In this document: piece after piece, positions 33,029 to 42,560 of the stretch
How positions within the stretch are numbered: the first letter of the stretch is position 1
How the letters are laid out: each line of letters opens with the position of its first letter
Source: an uncultured cyanobacterium
GTDB lineage: Bacteria; Cyanobacteriota; Cyanobacteriia; PCC-6307; Cyanobiaceae
Assembly (NCBI GenBank): GCA_903917565.1
Contig: CAIXBB010000016.1
Coordinates: 36,666-100,665, forward strand
Length of the DNA stretch: 64,000 nt
Direction of reading: 5' to 3'
Translations under genes and position numbers: made by a program
Notes under the pieces: generated by a model
The model's database searches: none
The model's input: only the letters and a program-made list of their open reading frames with translations
What the model was told of the DNA's origin: nothing

Positions 33029-34627
33029 ATGACTGCACCGACGGTGGCCGCCAGGACGCCCATCAGCGTGAAACTGGAGGAAGGAAAGGACTACTTCTAT
33101 TGCGCCTGCGGGCGTTCATCGGATCAGCCCTTCTGCGATGGCTCCCACGAAGGCAGCGGCTTCACACCGCTCGCGTTCGTGGCCGAGCGAACCGGCAAGG
33201 CCCTGCTGTGCCGCTGCAAGCAGACCGCCACGCCCCCCTGGTGCGACGGGACCCATGAACGTGTTCCCCCTGATCGGGTGGGCACCACCTTCTCCGTCGA
33301 CCAGGACGGCGACGGGATGCCCGACCCCCACGCCACGGCGGAGGAGCCGAATCTGGAGTTGATCCACCAGCTCGCCGAGCATGGCCTTGATCAGGTGGGT
33401 CCCGAGGGGCCGGTGGCGGCCATGGGGGTGCCGCGCTCGCAGCTGCCCTGCTGGGACGACATCCAGATCCTCACGGCCCAGCTGGCCCGCCAGCCCCTGC
33501 CGAGCGAGGCGGCGGTGGGCACCGAGCTGGTGATCGGCCCCCAGGCCCGGCGACCCCTCCGGCTGGAGATACCTCTGCTGGTCTCCGACATGAGCTTCGG
33601 CGCCCTCTCCGAGGAGGCCAAGCTGGCCCTGGCCACCGGGGCCGAGCGGGCCGGGACGGGGATCTGCTCCGGGGAAGGGGGGATGCTGCCGGAGGAGCAG
33701 GCCGCCAACCGGCGCTACCTGTTCGAACTGGGTCCGGCCCGGTTCGGCTACCGGGAGGAGCTTCTGCCACGGGTGCAGGCCTTCCACTTCAAGGCCGGCC
33801 AGGCCGCCAAGACCGGCAGCGGCGGCTACCTGCCGGCCAGCAAGGTCACCGCTCGCATCGCCGCCATCCGTGGCCTGCCCGAAGGCCAGCCGATCCACTC
33901 ACCTCCCACCTTTGTCGATCTCCACACGCCGGCTGACTTCCGAGCCTGCGCCGATCGGGTGCGGGAGCTGACCGGCGGCATCCCGGTGGGCTTCAAGCTC
34001 AGTGCCCAGCAGATCGAGGCCGACCTCGACTTCGCCCTGGAGGCCGGCGCCGACTACCTGATCCTCGATGGCCGCGGCGGCGGCACCGGCGCAGCTCCCC
34101 TGCTGCTGCGCGATCACATCGGAGTGCCCACCATCCCCGCCCTGGCGCGGGCCCGGGCCCACCTCGACCGCCGGGGCGCCAGCGGCCGCGTCACCCTGAT
34201 CGTCACCGGCGGCCTGCGCACCCCGGCCGATTGCGTCAAGGCCCTGGCCCTGGGGGCCGATGGGATCGCCCTGGCCAATGCGGCGATCCAGGCGATCGGC
34301 TGCGTCGGCGCCCGGATCTGCCACACCAACCGCTGTCCGGCGGGCATCGCCACCCAGGATCCGCACCTGCGCCGCCGGCTCGAAGTGGAGCATGCCGCCC
34401 AGCGGCTGGAGCGGTTCCTGCAGGCGGCGGTGGCGATGATGCAGGTGCTGGCACGGGCCTGTGGCCACGACCATCTGCAGGGCTTCTCAAGGAACGACCT
34501 GGCCAGCTGGCACCGGGAGCTGGCGGATCTGGCCGGGATCGCCTGGAGCGGGTCGGCACCCCTGCCCGTCAGCCTGCGGCCGGCAACTCGACCACGAAGC
34601 AGCTCCCGGCGCCTGGCTGGCTGGTGA
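33029..34627 (+). CDS. two CDGSH iron-sulfur motifs fused to a glutamate-synthase FMN domain
   Basis: A 532-residue protein. The first ~90 residues hold two CDGSH-type 2Fe-2S sites: [16 protein letters not shown] and [16 protein letters not shown]. From about residue 150 on is a GltB-like FMN-binding TIM barrel ([75 protein letters not shown]). The amidotransferase part of glutamate synthase is absent. It is probably a flavin oxidoreductase with its own electron-transfer module; substrate unknown. It overlaps the histidine kinase gene tail-to-tail by 59 bases. Confidence 0.88.
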   Translation: MTAPTVAARTPISVKLEEGKDYFYCACGRSSDQPFCDGSHEGSGFTPLAFVAERTGKALLCRCKQTATPPWCDGTHERVPPDRVGTTFSVDQDGDGMPDPHATAEEPNLELIHQLAEHGLDQVGPEGPVAAMGVPRSQLPCWDDIQILTAQLARQPLPSEAAVGTELVIGPQARRPLRLEIPLLVSDMSFGALSEEAKLALATGAERAGTGICSGEGGMLPEEQAANRRYLFELGPARFGYREELLPRVQAFHFKAGQAAKTGSGGYLPASKVTARIAAIRGLPEGQPIHSPPTFVDLHTPADFRACADRVRELTGGIPVGFKLSAQQIEADLDFALEAGADYLILDGRGGGTGAAPLLLRDHIGVPTIPALARARAHLDRRGASGRVTLIVTGGLRTPADCVKALALGADGIALANAAIQAIGCVGARICHTNRCPAGIATQDPHLRRRLEVEHAAQRLERFLQAAVAMMQVLARACGHDHLQGFSRNDLASWHRELADLAGIAWSGSAPLPVSLRPATRPRSSSRRLAGW

Positions 34628-35849
34628 CACGGATGCTGCCTCCGTGGGCTGAGCAGATGTGGGAAGCGATCGCCAGCCCCAGGCCGGATCCCCCGTCACT
34701 GCGATCGGCGCTGGCCCGCCAGAAACGGTTGAACACCATGGAGATGTGATCGTCGCTCAGGCCGATGCCCGTGTCCTGGATGGCGATCGACACCAGCGAC
34801 CCCCGCCGGTGGGCCGTGATCCCGATCGTCCCCGGTTCGGGGGTATAGCGGATGGCGTTGTCGATCAGGTTGCGCAGCAGTCGCTGCAGCAGGGACGCCT
34901 GGCCCATCACGGTCAGGCCCGCCTCCACGTCCACCGTGACTTGATGCTGGCGCAGATCCATCCCGTCGCGGTGCAGGGCGATCTGGCTGTCGATCAGGGC
35001 GCTGAGATTCAGGCGCTGGAACCGCTCGGGCCGCAGTTCGTCCTGGCGGGCGAGCAGGAGCAGATCCTCCACCAGCAGCTCCATCTGGGAGGTGGCGCTG
35101 GCGATGGCCTCGAAGCGGCGCCGCTGGGAGGGGCTCGCGGCATCGGTCTCCAGCAGACCCATCTCCGCATTGGCCGCCAGCGCCGCCATCGGGCCCCGCA
35201 ACTCATGGGAGGCGTCCAGGCTGAACTGCCGCAATCGGCTCAGGCTCTGCTCCAGGGGCTCCACCGCCCGTCGACTGATCAACCTGGCACTCACGCCGCT
35301 CAGCAGCAGGGCCAGCAGGATCGCCCCCGTCAGCGAGGCGTCGAGGCGATGCAGCTGGGCTTCGGTGCTCTCCAGCCCCTCACTGATGCGCAGCCAGCCA
35401 TCGCCACGGGAGGGACCGCTGACTCCATCCAGATCCACCGGCCGCACCAGAGAAATCCAGTCGGGTCCCTGCTGCCACAGAAACCTCTGCCCGCTGCGGC
35501 GGTGGGGCAGCGGGCCCAGGTTGCGCCGCTCCCCCTGCCGCGCCACCGGCTGGCGATGCCCCTCCACGAACCACTCCACCTGCTGGTGCGCTGCGGCGAA
35601 ATCCTTGTGGATGCGCTGCAGCTCCTTCTTGTCGCCGGGCTTCGGCGGTGGCTGGCTGGAGAGCTCCTCGCCGATCGCCATCAGGTCGTTGCGGATCAGG
35701 GCCATCTGGCTTTGCTGGAAGGCGCCTCTCAGCACCAGGGCGAACAGCAGCAGGACGCCGGCCAGGCTGGCGACGTAAAGAAGCCAGAGCTCCCTGTGCT
35801 GGCGCTGCGGCGTCTTCGCCGGCCGGCCGATCACGGCGGGACGTTTCAT
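34569..35849 (-). CDS. sensor histidine kinase
   Basis: About 426 residues from the ATG at 35849. An N-terminal membrane helix (LWLLYVASLAGVLLLFALVL), a sensory region of roughly 130 residues, a second helix (LTGAILLALLLSGVSARLI), then the H box SLDASHELRGPMAAL, N box LIDNAIRYTPEPG, G1 DTGIGLS, F box and G2 GSGLGLA. Its ATG overlaps the response regulator stop (ATGA). It forms a pair with that regulator, and both follow the pga genes on the same strand. Confidence 0.93.
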   Translation of the reverse strand: MKRPAVIGRPAKTPQRQHRELWLLYVASLAGVLLLFALVLRGAFQQSQMALIRNDLMAIGEELSSQPPPKPGDKKELQRIHKDFAAAHQQVEWFVEGHRQPVARQGERRNLGPLPHRRSGQRFLWQQGPDWISLVRPVDLDGVSGPSRGDGWLRISEGLESTEAQLHRLDASLTGAILLALLLSGVSARLISRRAVEPLEQSLSRLRQFSLDASHELRGPMAALAANAEMGLLETDAASPSQRRRFEAIASATSQMELLVEDLLLLARQDELRPERFQRLNLSALIDSQIALHRDGMDLRQHQVTVDVEAGLTVMGQASLLQRLLRNLIDNAIRYTPEPGTIGITAHRRGSLVSIAIQDTGIGLSDDHISMVFNRFWRASADRSDGGSGLGLAIASHICSAHGGSIRVTSQPGAGSCFVVELPAAG

Positions 35850-36526
35850 GGCGGAGGCGGCATCAGTCGGTAGCCCTGGCCGTGGGCCGTTTCGATCGGG
35901 TCGATGGCGCCCCCCAGGCGCAGTTTGCGGCGCAGGTTGTTGAGATGGGTCTTGACCGTCTCCTCGCCCGCTTCGGCTTCCAACGGCCAGAGCTGGTCCA
36001 GCAGGCGCCCGCGGCTGAACAGCTGCCCCGGGTGCCGCAGAAACCATTCCAGCAACTGGAATTCCTTGCCGGTGAGGCAGAGCTCTGCATCGCGCCAGCT
36101 TGCCTTTCCCGTTGCAGGGTCCAGCACCAGGGGCCCCCAGCGCAGGGTTGATGGCGTGTAGGGATGGACGGCCCGCCGCTCCAGGGAACGGATCCGTGCC
36201 GCCAGCTCCACCATCCGGAAGGGTTTCACCAGATAGTCATCGGCGCCGACCCTGAGCCCCTCCACCACATCACCCACCGAATCGCGGGCGGTGAGCATCA
36301 GCACCAGGATCGGGATCTCCCGTCGACGCAGCTCGGAAACGATGGCCATACCATCCAGGCCGGGCAGCATCCAGTCGAGCAGGGCCAGTTCGTACTCCCC
36401 CTCCAGCAGCGCCTTCAACGCCTGATCCCCATGGGCGAACCAGGAGACGGCATGACGCTCCCGGCCCAGGAAATCCACCAGGGGCTCCGCCAGGCGCGCA
36501 TCGTCTTCAGCCAGAAGAATGCGCAT
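35846..36526 (-). CDS. OmpR-family response regulator
   Basis: A 226-residue protein: receiver domain with acidic pocket (LLAEDDARL), phosphoacceptor Asp in LALLDWMLPGLDG, Thr in LMLTARD and Lys in YLVKPF. Then a winged-helix DNA-binding domain (LTGKEFQLLEWFLRHPGQLFSRGRLLDQLW, VKTHLNNLRRKL). The gene overlaps the pgaD-like 3' end by 20 bases and the kinase start by four, so it belongs to the pga transcription unit and may control it. Confidence 0.95.
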   Translation of the reverse strand: MRILLAEDDARLAEPLVDFLGRERHAVSWFAHGDQALKALLEGEYELALLDWMLPGLDGMAIVSELRRREIPILVLMLTARDSVGDVVEGLRVGADDYLVKPFRMVELAARIRSLERRAVHPYTPSTLRWGPLVLDPATGKASWRDAELCLTGKEFQLLEWFLRHPGQLFSRGRLLDQLWPLEAEAGEETVKTHLNNLRRKLRLGGAIDPIETAHGQGYRLMPPPP

Positions 36527-37004
36527 CCTGCAGGCCCGGGTACGTTTCCATCCAAGCGCTTCGATCCTGGCGATCCAGGGGAAGCAACCGGACGGGTCGG
36601 TTCAGGGCCTCCCCTTGCACATGGCAGACGAGCTTCAGGATCGCGCCGCTCTCGTCGTGGAACACGGTGCAGATCTGGGCGTGCCTGGCGCGGAACAGCT
36701 CCACTTCGTTGAGACCGAAGGGCTGGCCCATGGCCAGCTGTGGGCTGCTGACGGGTCCGCGCTCGGGCGGGGCGGGGGGCAGCAGCCGGGGGGCAGCAGC
36801 CGGCGGCCGCTGGCGCCCTAACCGGGCCGCCAGCACCACCCCCAGGAGCAGCAGGGAGCCGGTGCCGCCGCCGAGCAGCAGGCCAGCGAGCACATGGCGG
36901 ATGGCGGTCCCCCACAGGGTCCAGAGGGCCAGGGTGCCCAGGCCCACCGGCAGCCGGCGATGCACCGGCACGGAGGAGCGCAGATCGATGATCGGAGCGT
37001 TCAA
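36507..37004 (-). CDS. pgaD: PgaD-like small membrane protein
   Basis: A 165-residue protein with an IIDLRSSVPVHRRL start, two transmembrane helices (about residues 20-40 and 44-62) and a cytoplasmic tail. Size, topology and position right after pgaC fit PgaD, the accessory subunit of the PNAG synthase. Sequence similarity to proteobacterial PgaD is weak, so the name rests mainly on context. Its end overlaps the response regulator gene. Confidence 0.62.
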   Translation of the reverse strand: MNAPIIDLRSSVPVHRRLPVGLGTLALWTLWGTAIRHVLAGLLLGGGTGSLLLLGVVLAARLGRQRPPAAAPRLLPPAPPERGPVSSPQLAMGQPFGLNEVELFRARHAQICTVFHDESGAILKLVCHVQGEALNRPVRLLPLDRQDRSAWMETYPGLQDAHSSG

Positions 37005-37073
37005 GCGGACAGCCGGCCGGGGAACATGGCTTCACCTTCCCCTGGAATGGTGCAGAAATCGGCAAGACGCCGG

Positions 37074-38345
37074 TCAGACCCGCACGCCCCGATCCGGGCT
37101 GACCCAGCGGGCCCGCACACCGCGGCCGCGCCGCAGTACCCGTGGCAGGGCCACCACCGAGGTGCTCAGCGTCAGCAACCAGAACACCGCCGGGTACCAG
37201 ACCATCCAGAAGGCGTTGCGGGCCAGCCCCCGGTCGTAGGGGCGATCCAGCCACAGGCTCACGGCCCCCTGCAGCAGGCAGGTGAGGCCGAGCAGGTGGG
37301 CACCGGCGCTGGGCAGCAGGGGGGCCGCCAGATCGCGTGGGCTGGCTCCGAAGACCAGGTGAGTCAGCAGCCAGCCAGCCACCAGCAGCACCACCGACTG
37401 GGCCCAGACCAGGCTGAGCAGCGGTTCGATCAGGAACGGCCAGAGCCGCCACTGCCGCGGCTGCAGCAGCAGGTCGCCATGGGCCAGCAGCACCTGCACA
37501 CCTCCCTCGGCCCAGCGCAGCCGTTGCTTCCAGAGGCCCCGGAGTGTTTCCGGCATCAGGATCCACACCAGTGCGTGGGGCTCGTAGGCCACATGCCAGC
37601 CGGCCCGCTGCAGCGACCAGGTGATGGCGATGTCCTCGGTGAGCATGTCGGTGCTCCAGAAGCCCACGTCCTGCAGGGCCGAGCGGCGGAAGGCGGCGAT
37701 CACCCCGGACACGGTGAACAGGCCCCCCAGGGTCGACTGGGCCCGTTTGATCAGGCCGATGATCGCGGCGAATTCCCCCACCTGCACCCGGCCCAGCAGG
37801 GTGGTGCGGTTGCGGATGCGGGGGTTGCCCGTGACGGCCCCCAGCCGCGGATCCCGCTCAAAATGACGCACCAGCCAGCCCACGGCCTCGGGATCGAGCA
37901 GGGCGTCGCCATCGATGCACACCAGCAGCTCGTGGCGCGCCAGCAGGGCGCCGGTGCGCAGGGCCATCGCCTTGCCCTGGTTGGCCGCCAGGTGCACCAC
38001 CCGCAGCCGCGGCTCCACCCGGGCCCAGGCCTCCAGCTGGGCGCCGGTGTCGTCGCTGCTGCCATCGTTGATGCCGATCACCTCCAGCTCCGGCCAGTGG
38101 AGCGCCAGGGCATGCCGCAGGGTGTCCGCCAGGGTCTCCCCCTCGTTGAAGCAGGGGATCAGCACGCTCACCGGCGGGCGGGGATCGGCGACGGGCGGTG
38201 GGCTCGGCAGCCAGCGTTCCTGCCGTTCACGCCGGAACACGAACACCAGCGCCAGGGCCATCCATACCCAGGCCATCAGCAGGGGGTAGTCGACCACGAA
38301 GACCAGCAGCCCGTGCCAGAGCTGCGGCAGCAGCTCGTGCATCAA
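37074..38345 (-). CDS. pgaC: PgaC-type glycosyltransferase (poly-N-acetylglucosamine synthase)
   Basis: A 423-residue GT2 enzyme. Two N-terminal helices, then VLIPCFNEGETLADTL, VIGINDGSSDDT, CIDGDALLDP (DxD), TGNPRIRNR, TEDIAITWSLQ and QRLRWAEGG (QxxRW), then several C-terminal helices. This order is that of PgaC/IcaA, which polymerises UDP-GlcNAc into beta-1,6-linked chains while exporting it. The ATG overlaps the pgaB stop (ATGA). Confidence 0.9.
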   Translation of the reverse strand: MMHELLPQLWHGLLVFVVDYPLLMAWVWMALALVFVFRRERQERWLPSPPPVADPRPPVSVLIPCFNEGETLADTLRHALALHWPELEVIGINDGSSDDTGAQLEAWARVEPRLRVVHLAANQGKAMALRTGALLARHELLVCIDGDALLDPEAVGWLVRHFERDPRLGAVTGNPRIRNRTTLLGRVQVGEFAAIIGLIKRAQSTLGGLFTVSGVIAAFRRSALQDVGFWSTDMLTEDIAITWSLQRAGWHVAYEPHALVWILMPETLRGLWKQRLRWAEGGVQVLLAHGDLLLQPRQWRLWPFLIEPLLSLVWAQSVVLLVAGWLLTHLVFGASPRDLAAPLLPSAGAHLLGLTCLLQGAVSLWLDRPYDRGLARNAFWMVWYPAVFWLLTLSTSVVALPRVLRRGRGVRARWVSPDRGVRV

Positions 38346-40372
38346 CGGCCTCCGCTGGCGACCAGCATCGGGTCACTGGAATGGGCCGCCAGCACCGGCC
38401 GGATGCTGTCGGGATCCGGCATGCCTCTGCTCTGGTTGTCGGGGTAGTAGCCCAGATGGTGAGCCCCCTCCCGGTAGAGCAGGGCCATCTGGGAGGCCAG
38501 CTCCTGGGACGGCAGGTCCCGGTGGGTGCGCCAGTCGGTGCTCTGCAGTTCGAACAGCACCCGCTCCAGTCCTCCTGGCAACTGCCGCACCGCCGCCACC
38601 AGCTCCTTAAGGAAGCCCTCGGGGTCGCCGGCCTGCTCCATGTAGGGCATGGCCATCACGGCGGTGAAGTCGTACAGCTTGAGGGAGGTGTCGATCGACT
38701 GGCTGTACCAGGCTTCGGAATGGGGATTGAGCACCACCTGGGCATACAGGTTGCGGGCCGTGCGCAGCTGGGGCTGGTTGTGGCACACCACCGCCGCCAG
38801 GTCGGTGGTGATCTGATCCAGGCGGCTGGTCTTGAGGTTGATCCACCGACCCAGCAGCCGGTCGTCGGCTCGGATGGCGGCAGGATCGGCCGGCAGACCC
38901 CAGCGGCGGTACTGGCGCAGGGCCGCCGGGCTGGCGTCCTCGTAGTCGCTCAGGGTGACGTCGTCGTGGAAGAGCAGCCCGTCGAAGATGGCGCGGCGGG
39001 AGAGGTCTTCGTAGATCTCCCGCACCACCGTCATCGCCTTGGGTTCGAAGGGCGACAGGCGCGGGTAGCCCATCGTCAGGTGGCCGGTGCTGGAGGGCAG
39101 GGTGACCACCTTGAGCCCGGCGGCCGGGTGGTCTGCCGGCAGCGTCCAGGCCAGGACGGGCATCCAGGCATAGAGCCGCCGCACCTGGGTGCGGGTGCGG
39201 ATCTCCCAGGCCACGTGATTGAACAGGTCGGCACGCATCGGTACATGCCGGTTGGGGAAGTACACCGCATCGGCGGCGCCGTCGCCGTCGGGATCGGCAA
39301 AGGCCTGGAGGTACACCGTGTTGACCCCCATGGCCCGGATCCGCTCGAGCAGCAGCGCCAGGTTGCGTTCGGTCTGGGCCGGATCGGGGTCGTGGATGTT
39401 GTCGAGATCGACGTGCATCACCTTCTGGGCCCGGCTGGTGTCGCCGAGGTCGTTGCGGCGCAGGGCCAGTTCGGCCTCCAGCCCGGCGGTGTCCCCCATC
39501 TCGTTCAGCATCAGCACCCGCCGAAGGCCCGCGAGGGGCACCGTGGATCGGTTGGCGCCGTCGTCGAGGGTGAGGCCCACCGACAGGCCCTCCCGGGTGG
39601 CCATGGCCGAGGCGGTGGCGTTGTAACGGCCATAGGGCCACACGATCACCCGCGGACGACGTCCCACCTGACGCTCCAGCAGATCGGCGTTGCGGGCCAG
39701 ATCGGCCCGCAGGCGCTCCGCGTAGGCCGCCTCGCTCTCGTAGACGCCCTCCGGCCGGTAGAGCCGCCCCACCACCGCCGGCTCGGAGTTGTTCTGGGGG
39801 TTCGCCGGGATGCCGTGGTGCAGGTCGTAGGTGTGGCTGGCCACCTCCACCAGACCGCTCCTGGAGAGTTCCCGCACCTGCTCCCAGCTCAACAGCCGCT
39901 CGCGCGCCAGCGGCTGATCGCCGAACAGGATCGTGCCGCCCTCCGGCTCCATCCATTTGCCGACCAGGGCGATCACCGCCGGAGCCCGCCGCCGTTTCAG
40001 CTCCGGAAACACCTCGTCGTGGGTGCTGCGGAAGCCATCGTCGAAGCTGAGCAGCACGGGTCGCTCGGGCAGCGCCCGGCCCCCTTGCCGGGCCCGCATC
40101 ACCTGATCCACCGAGACGAAGTGATGGCCATGGGCCTCCAGCCAGTCCAGCTGGTGCCGGAAGTGGGCCGGGGTCACGGCGTAGTCGGGCATCACCGCCT
40201 GGGCCGGCTCGGCGATCTCGTGATAGGCCAGCACCACCAGTCCCCGCAGGGGATCAGCTCCCCCGCGGTCACCGGCCCTGCCGGGGCCGATGGTGACGGC
40301 CAGCACGGTGGCAAGCAGGAGCAGGGCCAGCAGGGACCGCAGGGAGGAGAACAACTTGTTCATCGTCATCAT
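38342..40372 (-). CDS. pgaB: PgaB-type poly-N-acetylglucosamine N-deacetylase
   Basis: About 676 residues. A hydrophobic signal segment (LFSSLRSLLALLLLATVLAV), then an NodB-type deacetylase domain (LAYHEI, LLSFDDGFRSTHDEVFP, HTYDLHHG) and a C-terminal glycoside-hydrolase-like domain (MHVDLDNIHDPDPAQTERN, VYLQAFADPDGDG, FDGLLFHDDVTLSDYEDA). Both are as in PgaB, which partly deacetylates PNAG in the periplasm. Several Met codons (40363-40372) are possible starts. No pgaA porin gene is in the window. Confidence 0.92.
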   Translation of the reverse strand: MMTMNKLFSSLRSLLALLLLATVLAVTIGPGRAGDRGGADPLRGLVVLAYHEIAEPAQAVMPDYAVTPAHFRHQLDWLEAHGHHFVSVDQVMRARQGGRALPERPVLLSFDDGFRSTHDEVFPELKRRRAPAVIALVGKWMEPEGGTILFGDQPLARERLLSWEQVRELSRSGLVEVASHTYDLHHGIPANPQNNSEPAVVGRLYRPEGVYESEAAYAERLRADLARNADLLERQVGRRPRVIVWPYGRYNATASAMATREGLSVGLTLDDGANRSTVPLAGLRRVLMLNEMGDTAGLEAELALRRNDLGDTSRAQKVMHVDLDNIHDPDPAQTERNLALLLERIRAMGVNTVYLQAFADPDGDGAADAVYFPNRHVPMRADLFNHVAWEIRTRTQVRRLYAWMPVLAWTLPADHPAAGLKVVTLPSSTGHLTMGYPRLSPFEPKAMTVVREIYEDLSRRAIFDGLLFHDDVTLSDYEDASPAALRQYRRWGLPADPAAIRADDRLLGRWINLKTSRLDQITTDLAAVVCHNQPQLRTARNLYAQVVLNPHSEAWYSQSIDTSLKLYDFTAVMAMPYMEQAGDPEGFLKELVAAVRQLPGGLERVLFELQSTDWRTHRDLPSQELASQMALLYREGAHHLGYYPDNQSRGMPDPDSIRPVLAAHSSDPMLVASGGR

Positions 40373-40447
40373 CGTCGTGGCTCGGAGGAAAGAATTCGGC
40401 AAGCACCGCGCTGCCTGCTCCCTGATGGGCCAGGGTGCTGGATCGGC

Positions 40448-42421
40448 TCAGCGGGTTTCCAGGGTCCAGCCCCCGTGGCCGTCGAGCCGCAGCACGCGCT
40501 GATGGAAGGCCTCCAGACTGGGCCGGTGCCCGACGCTGATCACCGCCATGTGGGCCCGCCGCAGCAGCCCGTAGAGGTGCGCTTCGGTGGCCAGATCAAG
40601 GGCGCTGGTGGCTTCATCGAGAATCACCAACGCAGGCCGCAGCAGCAGCAGGCGGGCGAAGCCCAGCCGTTGCTGCTCGCCGCCGGAGAGCACCTGATCC
40701 CAGTCGGTTTCGGCATCGAGATCGGGGTAGCGGGTGGTCAGCGACTCCAGTCGGGCCTGGATCAGCGCCTGCTGCAGCTCCCCTTCCCCGATGGGACCCG
40801 CCTGGGGCGACACGGTGTACAGGAGTTGGTCCCGCAGGCTGCCCAGGGCCAGGTAGGGCTTCTGCGGCAATACCATCCATGCCGAGGCTGTGGGGGCCTC
40901 CAGCTGCCCGGCGGCAGCGGGCGCGAGCCCGCAGAGCACCCGCAGAAGGGAGGTCTTGCCGCAGCCGCTGGGGCCGGTGATCAGCAGCCGATCGCCGCCG
41001 GCCAGGTGCAGATCCAGCTCCCGCACCAGCAGTCCATCGCCCCCAGGGTTGGCCACGCTGAGCCCGTGCAGGTGCAGTTCAGCACCGACCCCGCCGGCCG
41101 GAGACGGAGTCGCCGCGGCAGCCGTGCTGGCGCTGGCGTGGAGGGTGGGGGTGGCGGTGGCGGCGCGCAGCTCGCCGATGCGGTGCAGGCTGGCGAACAG
41201 GCCCGAGAAGTCGTCGGCCCGATCCACCAGGAACGAGAGCGCCGCCTGCACCTGGCCGAAGGCGATGCTGCCCACCGTGAGCTGACCCAGTGTCACCTTC
41301 CCGCCGAAGTAGGCACCCGAGAGCACCAGATAGGGCACGAACTGCATCAGGAAGCCGTAGAGGCCGGTGCCCTGGCCCACGAAGGCCCGCCAGCGGATCA
41401 CCCGCTCCAGGTTCACCAGCACCCGCTCGAAGCGTCGCCCCAGGCCGGTGCGCTCCCGGGCCTCGCCCCGCAGGAAGGCGATGCTCTCGGCGTGGCTGCG
41501 CAGGTGCATCAGGGCGAAACGGAAATCGGCCTCCAGGGCCTGCTGCCGGAAGGTGAGCGAGGCCAGCCGCCGCACCAGCCGCAGGATCACGGCATTGCCC
41601 GCCAGGGTGGCGATCACCAGGGTGAGCACCAGGGTGCCGCTGATGCCGAACAGCACCAGCACGTAGGCCGCCAGTGCCAGCAGCGAGGCGCAGAAGCCGA
41701 AGAACAGGCTGGTGGAGCTGACCACCGCCCGCTCCACGTCGTCGGCGATGCGCTGGTCGGGGTTGTCGATCGACCCCGACGCCTCCACCCGGTAGTAGGC
41801 ATGGTCCGTCAGGTAGGCCTCCGAGAGGACGTCGGTGGTGCGCTCGCGCCAGACGAGGGAGAAGCGCTGCTGGCCGTAGGTGTTCAGGAACTGCACCGGC
41901 AAGGTGACCAGATAGATGCTGATGAGGCCGACGGCGGTGCCCCAGAAGCGGGGAGCGCTGCGCACGTTGAGGGCCTCCATCACGGCGCCATTGCCTTCGG
42001 TGAAGGCCACGTCCACCGCCGTGGCCAGCACCAGCAGAGCCAGCAGCAGCGTCAGGGCCAGCCAGCGGCGGCGCAGGCTGGCGGCCAGGCCCCGGACCAG
42101 GGCCAGCCAGACCACCAGCGCAGCCACGGCCACCCCCAGGGCGATCGCCCCCTGGTGGTAGGCGTTGAAGGCGCGCAGGGCTTCCCCCAGATAGGGAAAG
42201 GCCTCTGCCAGCCGGGCCGGGCCCAGCACCCAGGCGATCAGCAGGCAGGCGCCGCCGGTCAGGAGCACCGCTGCCCCAAGGGCCAGGGCGGCGGACGCCC
42301 CCAGCAGGGCGGCGGCGCGCAGCAACGGAGGGCGTGCCGCGGCACCGGCCGGGGCCGCCGGAAGCAGCACGTCGGCGGCGAGGGAGCGGAACTCGCCCGG
42401 GAGGTTGCCGAAGCGGGCCAT
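40448..42421 (-). CDS. SbmA/YddA-like ABC transporter (membrane and ATPase domains fused)
   Basis: A 657-residue protein. The N-terminal half has about seven helices including the ABC_membrane_2 pattern (FLNTYGQQRFSLVWRERTTD, HAYYRVEASGSIDNPDQRIADDV). The C-terminal half has Walker A GPSGCGKTSLLR, signature LSGGEQQRLGFARLL and Walker B LVILDEATSALD. SbmA/YddA/ABCD-type proteins move peptides or acyl-CoA-like substrates; in cyanobacteria the substrate is unknown. It lies 76 bases upstream of pgaB on the same strand and may be cotranscribed. Confidence 0.9.
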   Translation of the reverse strand: MARFGNLPGEFRSLAADVLLPAAPAGAAARPPLLRAAALLGASAALALGAAVLLTGGACLLIAWVLGPARLAEAFPYLGEALRAFNAYHQGAIALGVAVAALVVWLALVRGLAASLRRRWLALTLLLALLVLATAVDVAFTEGNGAVMEALNVRSAPRFWGTAVGLISIYLVTLPVQFLNTYGQQRFSLVWRERTTDVLSEAYLTDHAYYRVEASGSIDNPDQRIADDVERAVVSSTSLFFGFCASLLALAAYVLVLFGISGTLVLTLVIATLAGNAVILRLVRRLASLTFRQQALEADFRFALMHLRSHAESIAFLRGEARERTGLGRRFERVLVNLERVIRWRAFVGQGTGLYGFLMQFVPYLVLSGAYFGGKVTLGQLTVGSIAFGQVQAALSFLVDRADDFSGLFASLHRIGELRAATATPTLHASASTAAAATPSPAGGVGAELHLHGLSVANPGGDGLLVRELDLHLAGGDRLLITGPSGCGKTSLLRVLCGLAPAAAGQLEAPTASAWMVLPQKPYLALGSLRDQLLYTVSPQAGPIGEGELQQALIQARLESLTTRYPDLDAETDWDQVLSGGEQQRLGFARLLLLRPALVILDEATSALDLATEAHLYGLLRRAHMAVISVGHRPSLEAFHQRVLRLDGHGGWTLETR

Positions 42422-42560
42422 CGGGGTGGGGGCGGTGGCGATCTCAGGCAGATCGGTCAGCAGGTTGGTGGGCAGGATCTGCTTCGGCAGCGATGGAGAA
42501 CATGTTGCCGTTTCTTCGTGGCCACGTCGTTAAGCTCCAGGCGATGGTTCATGGCGCGCC

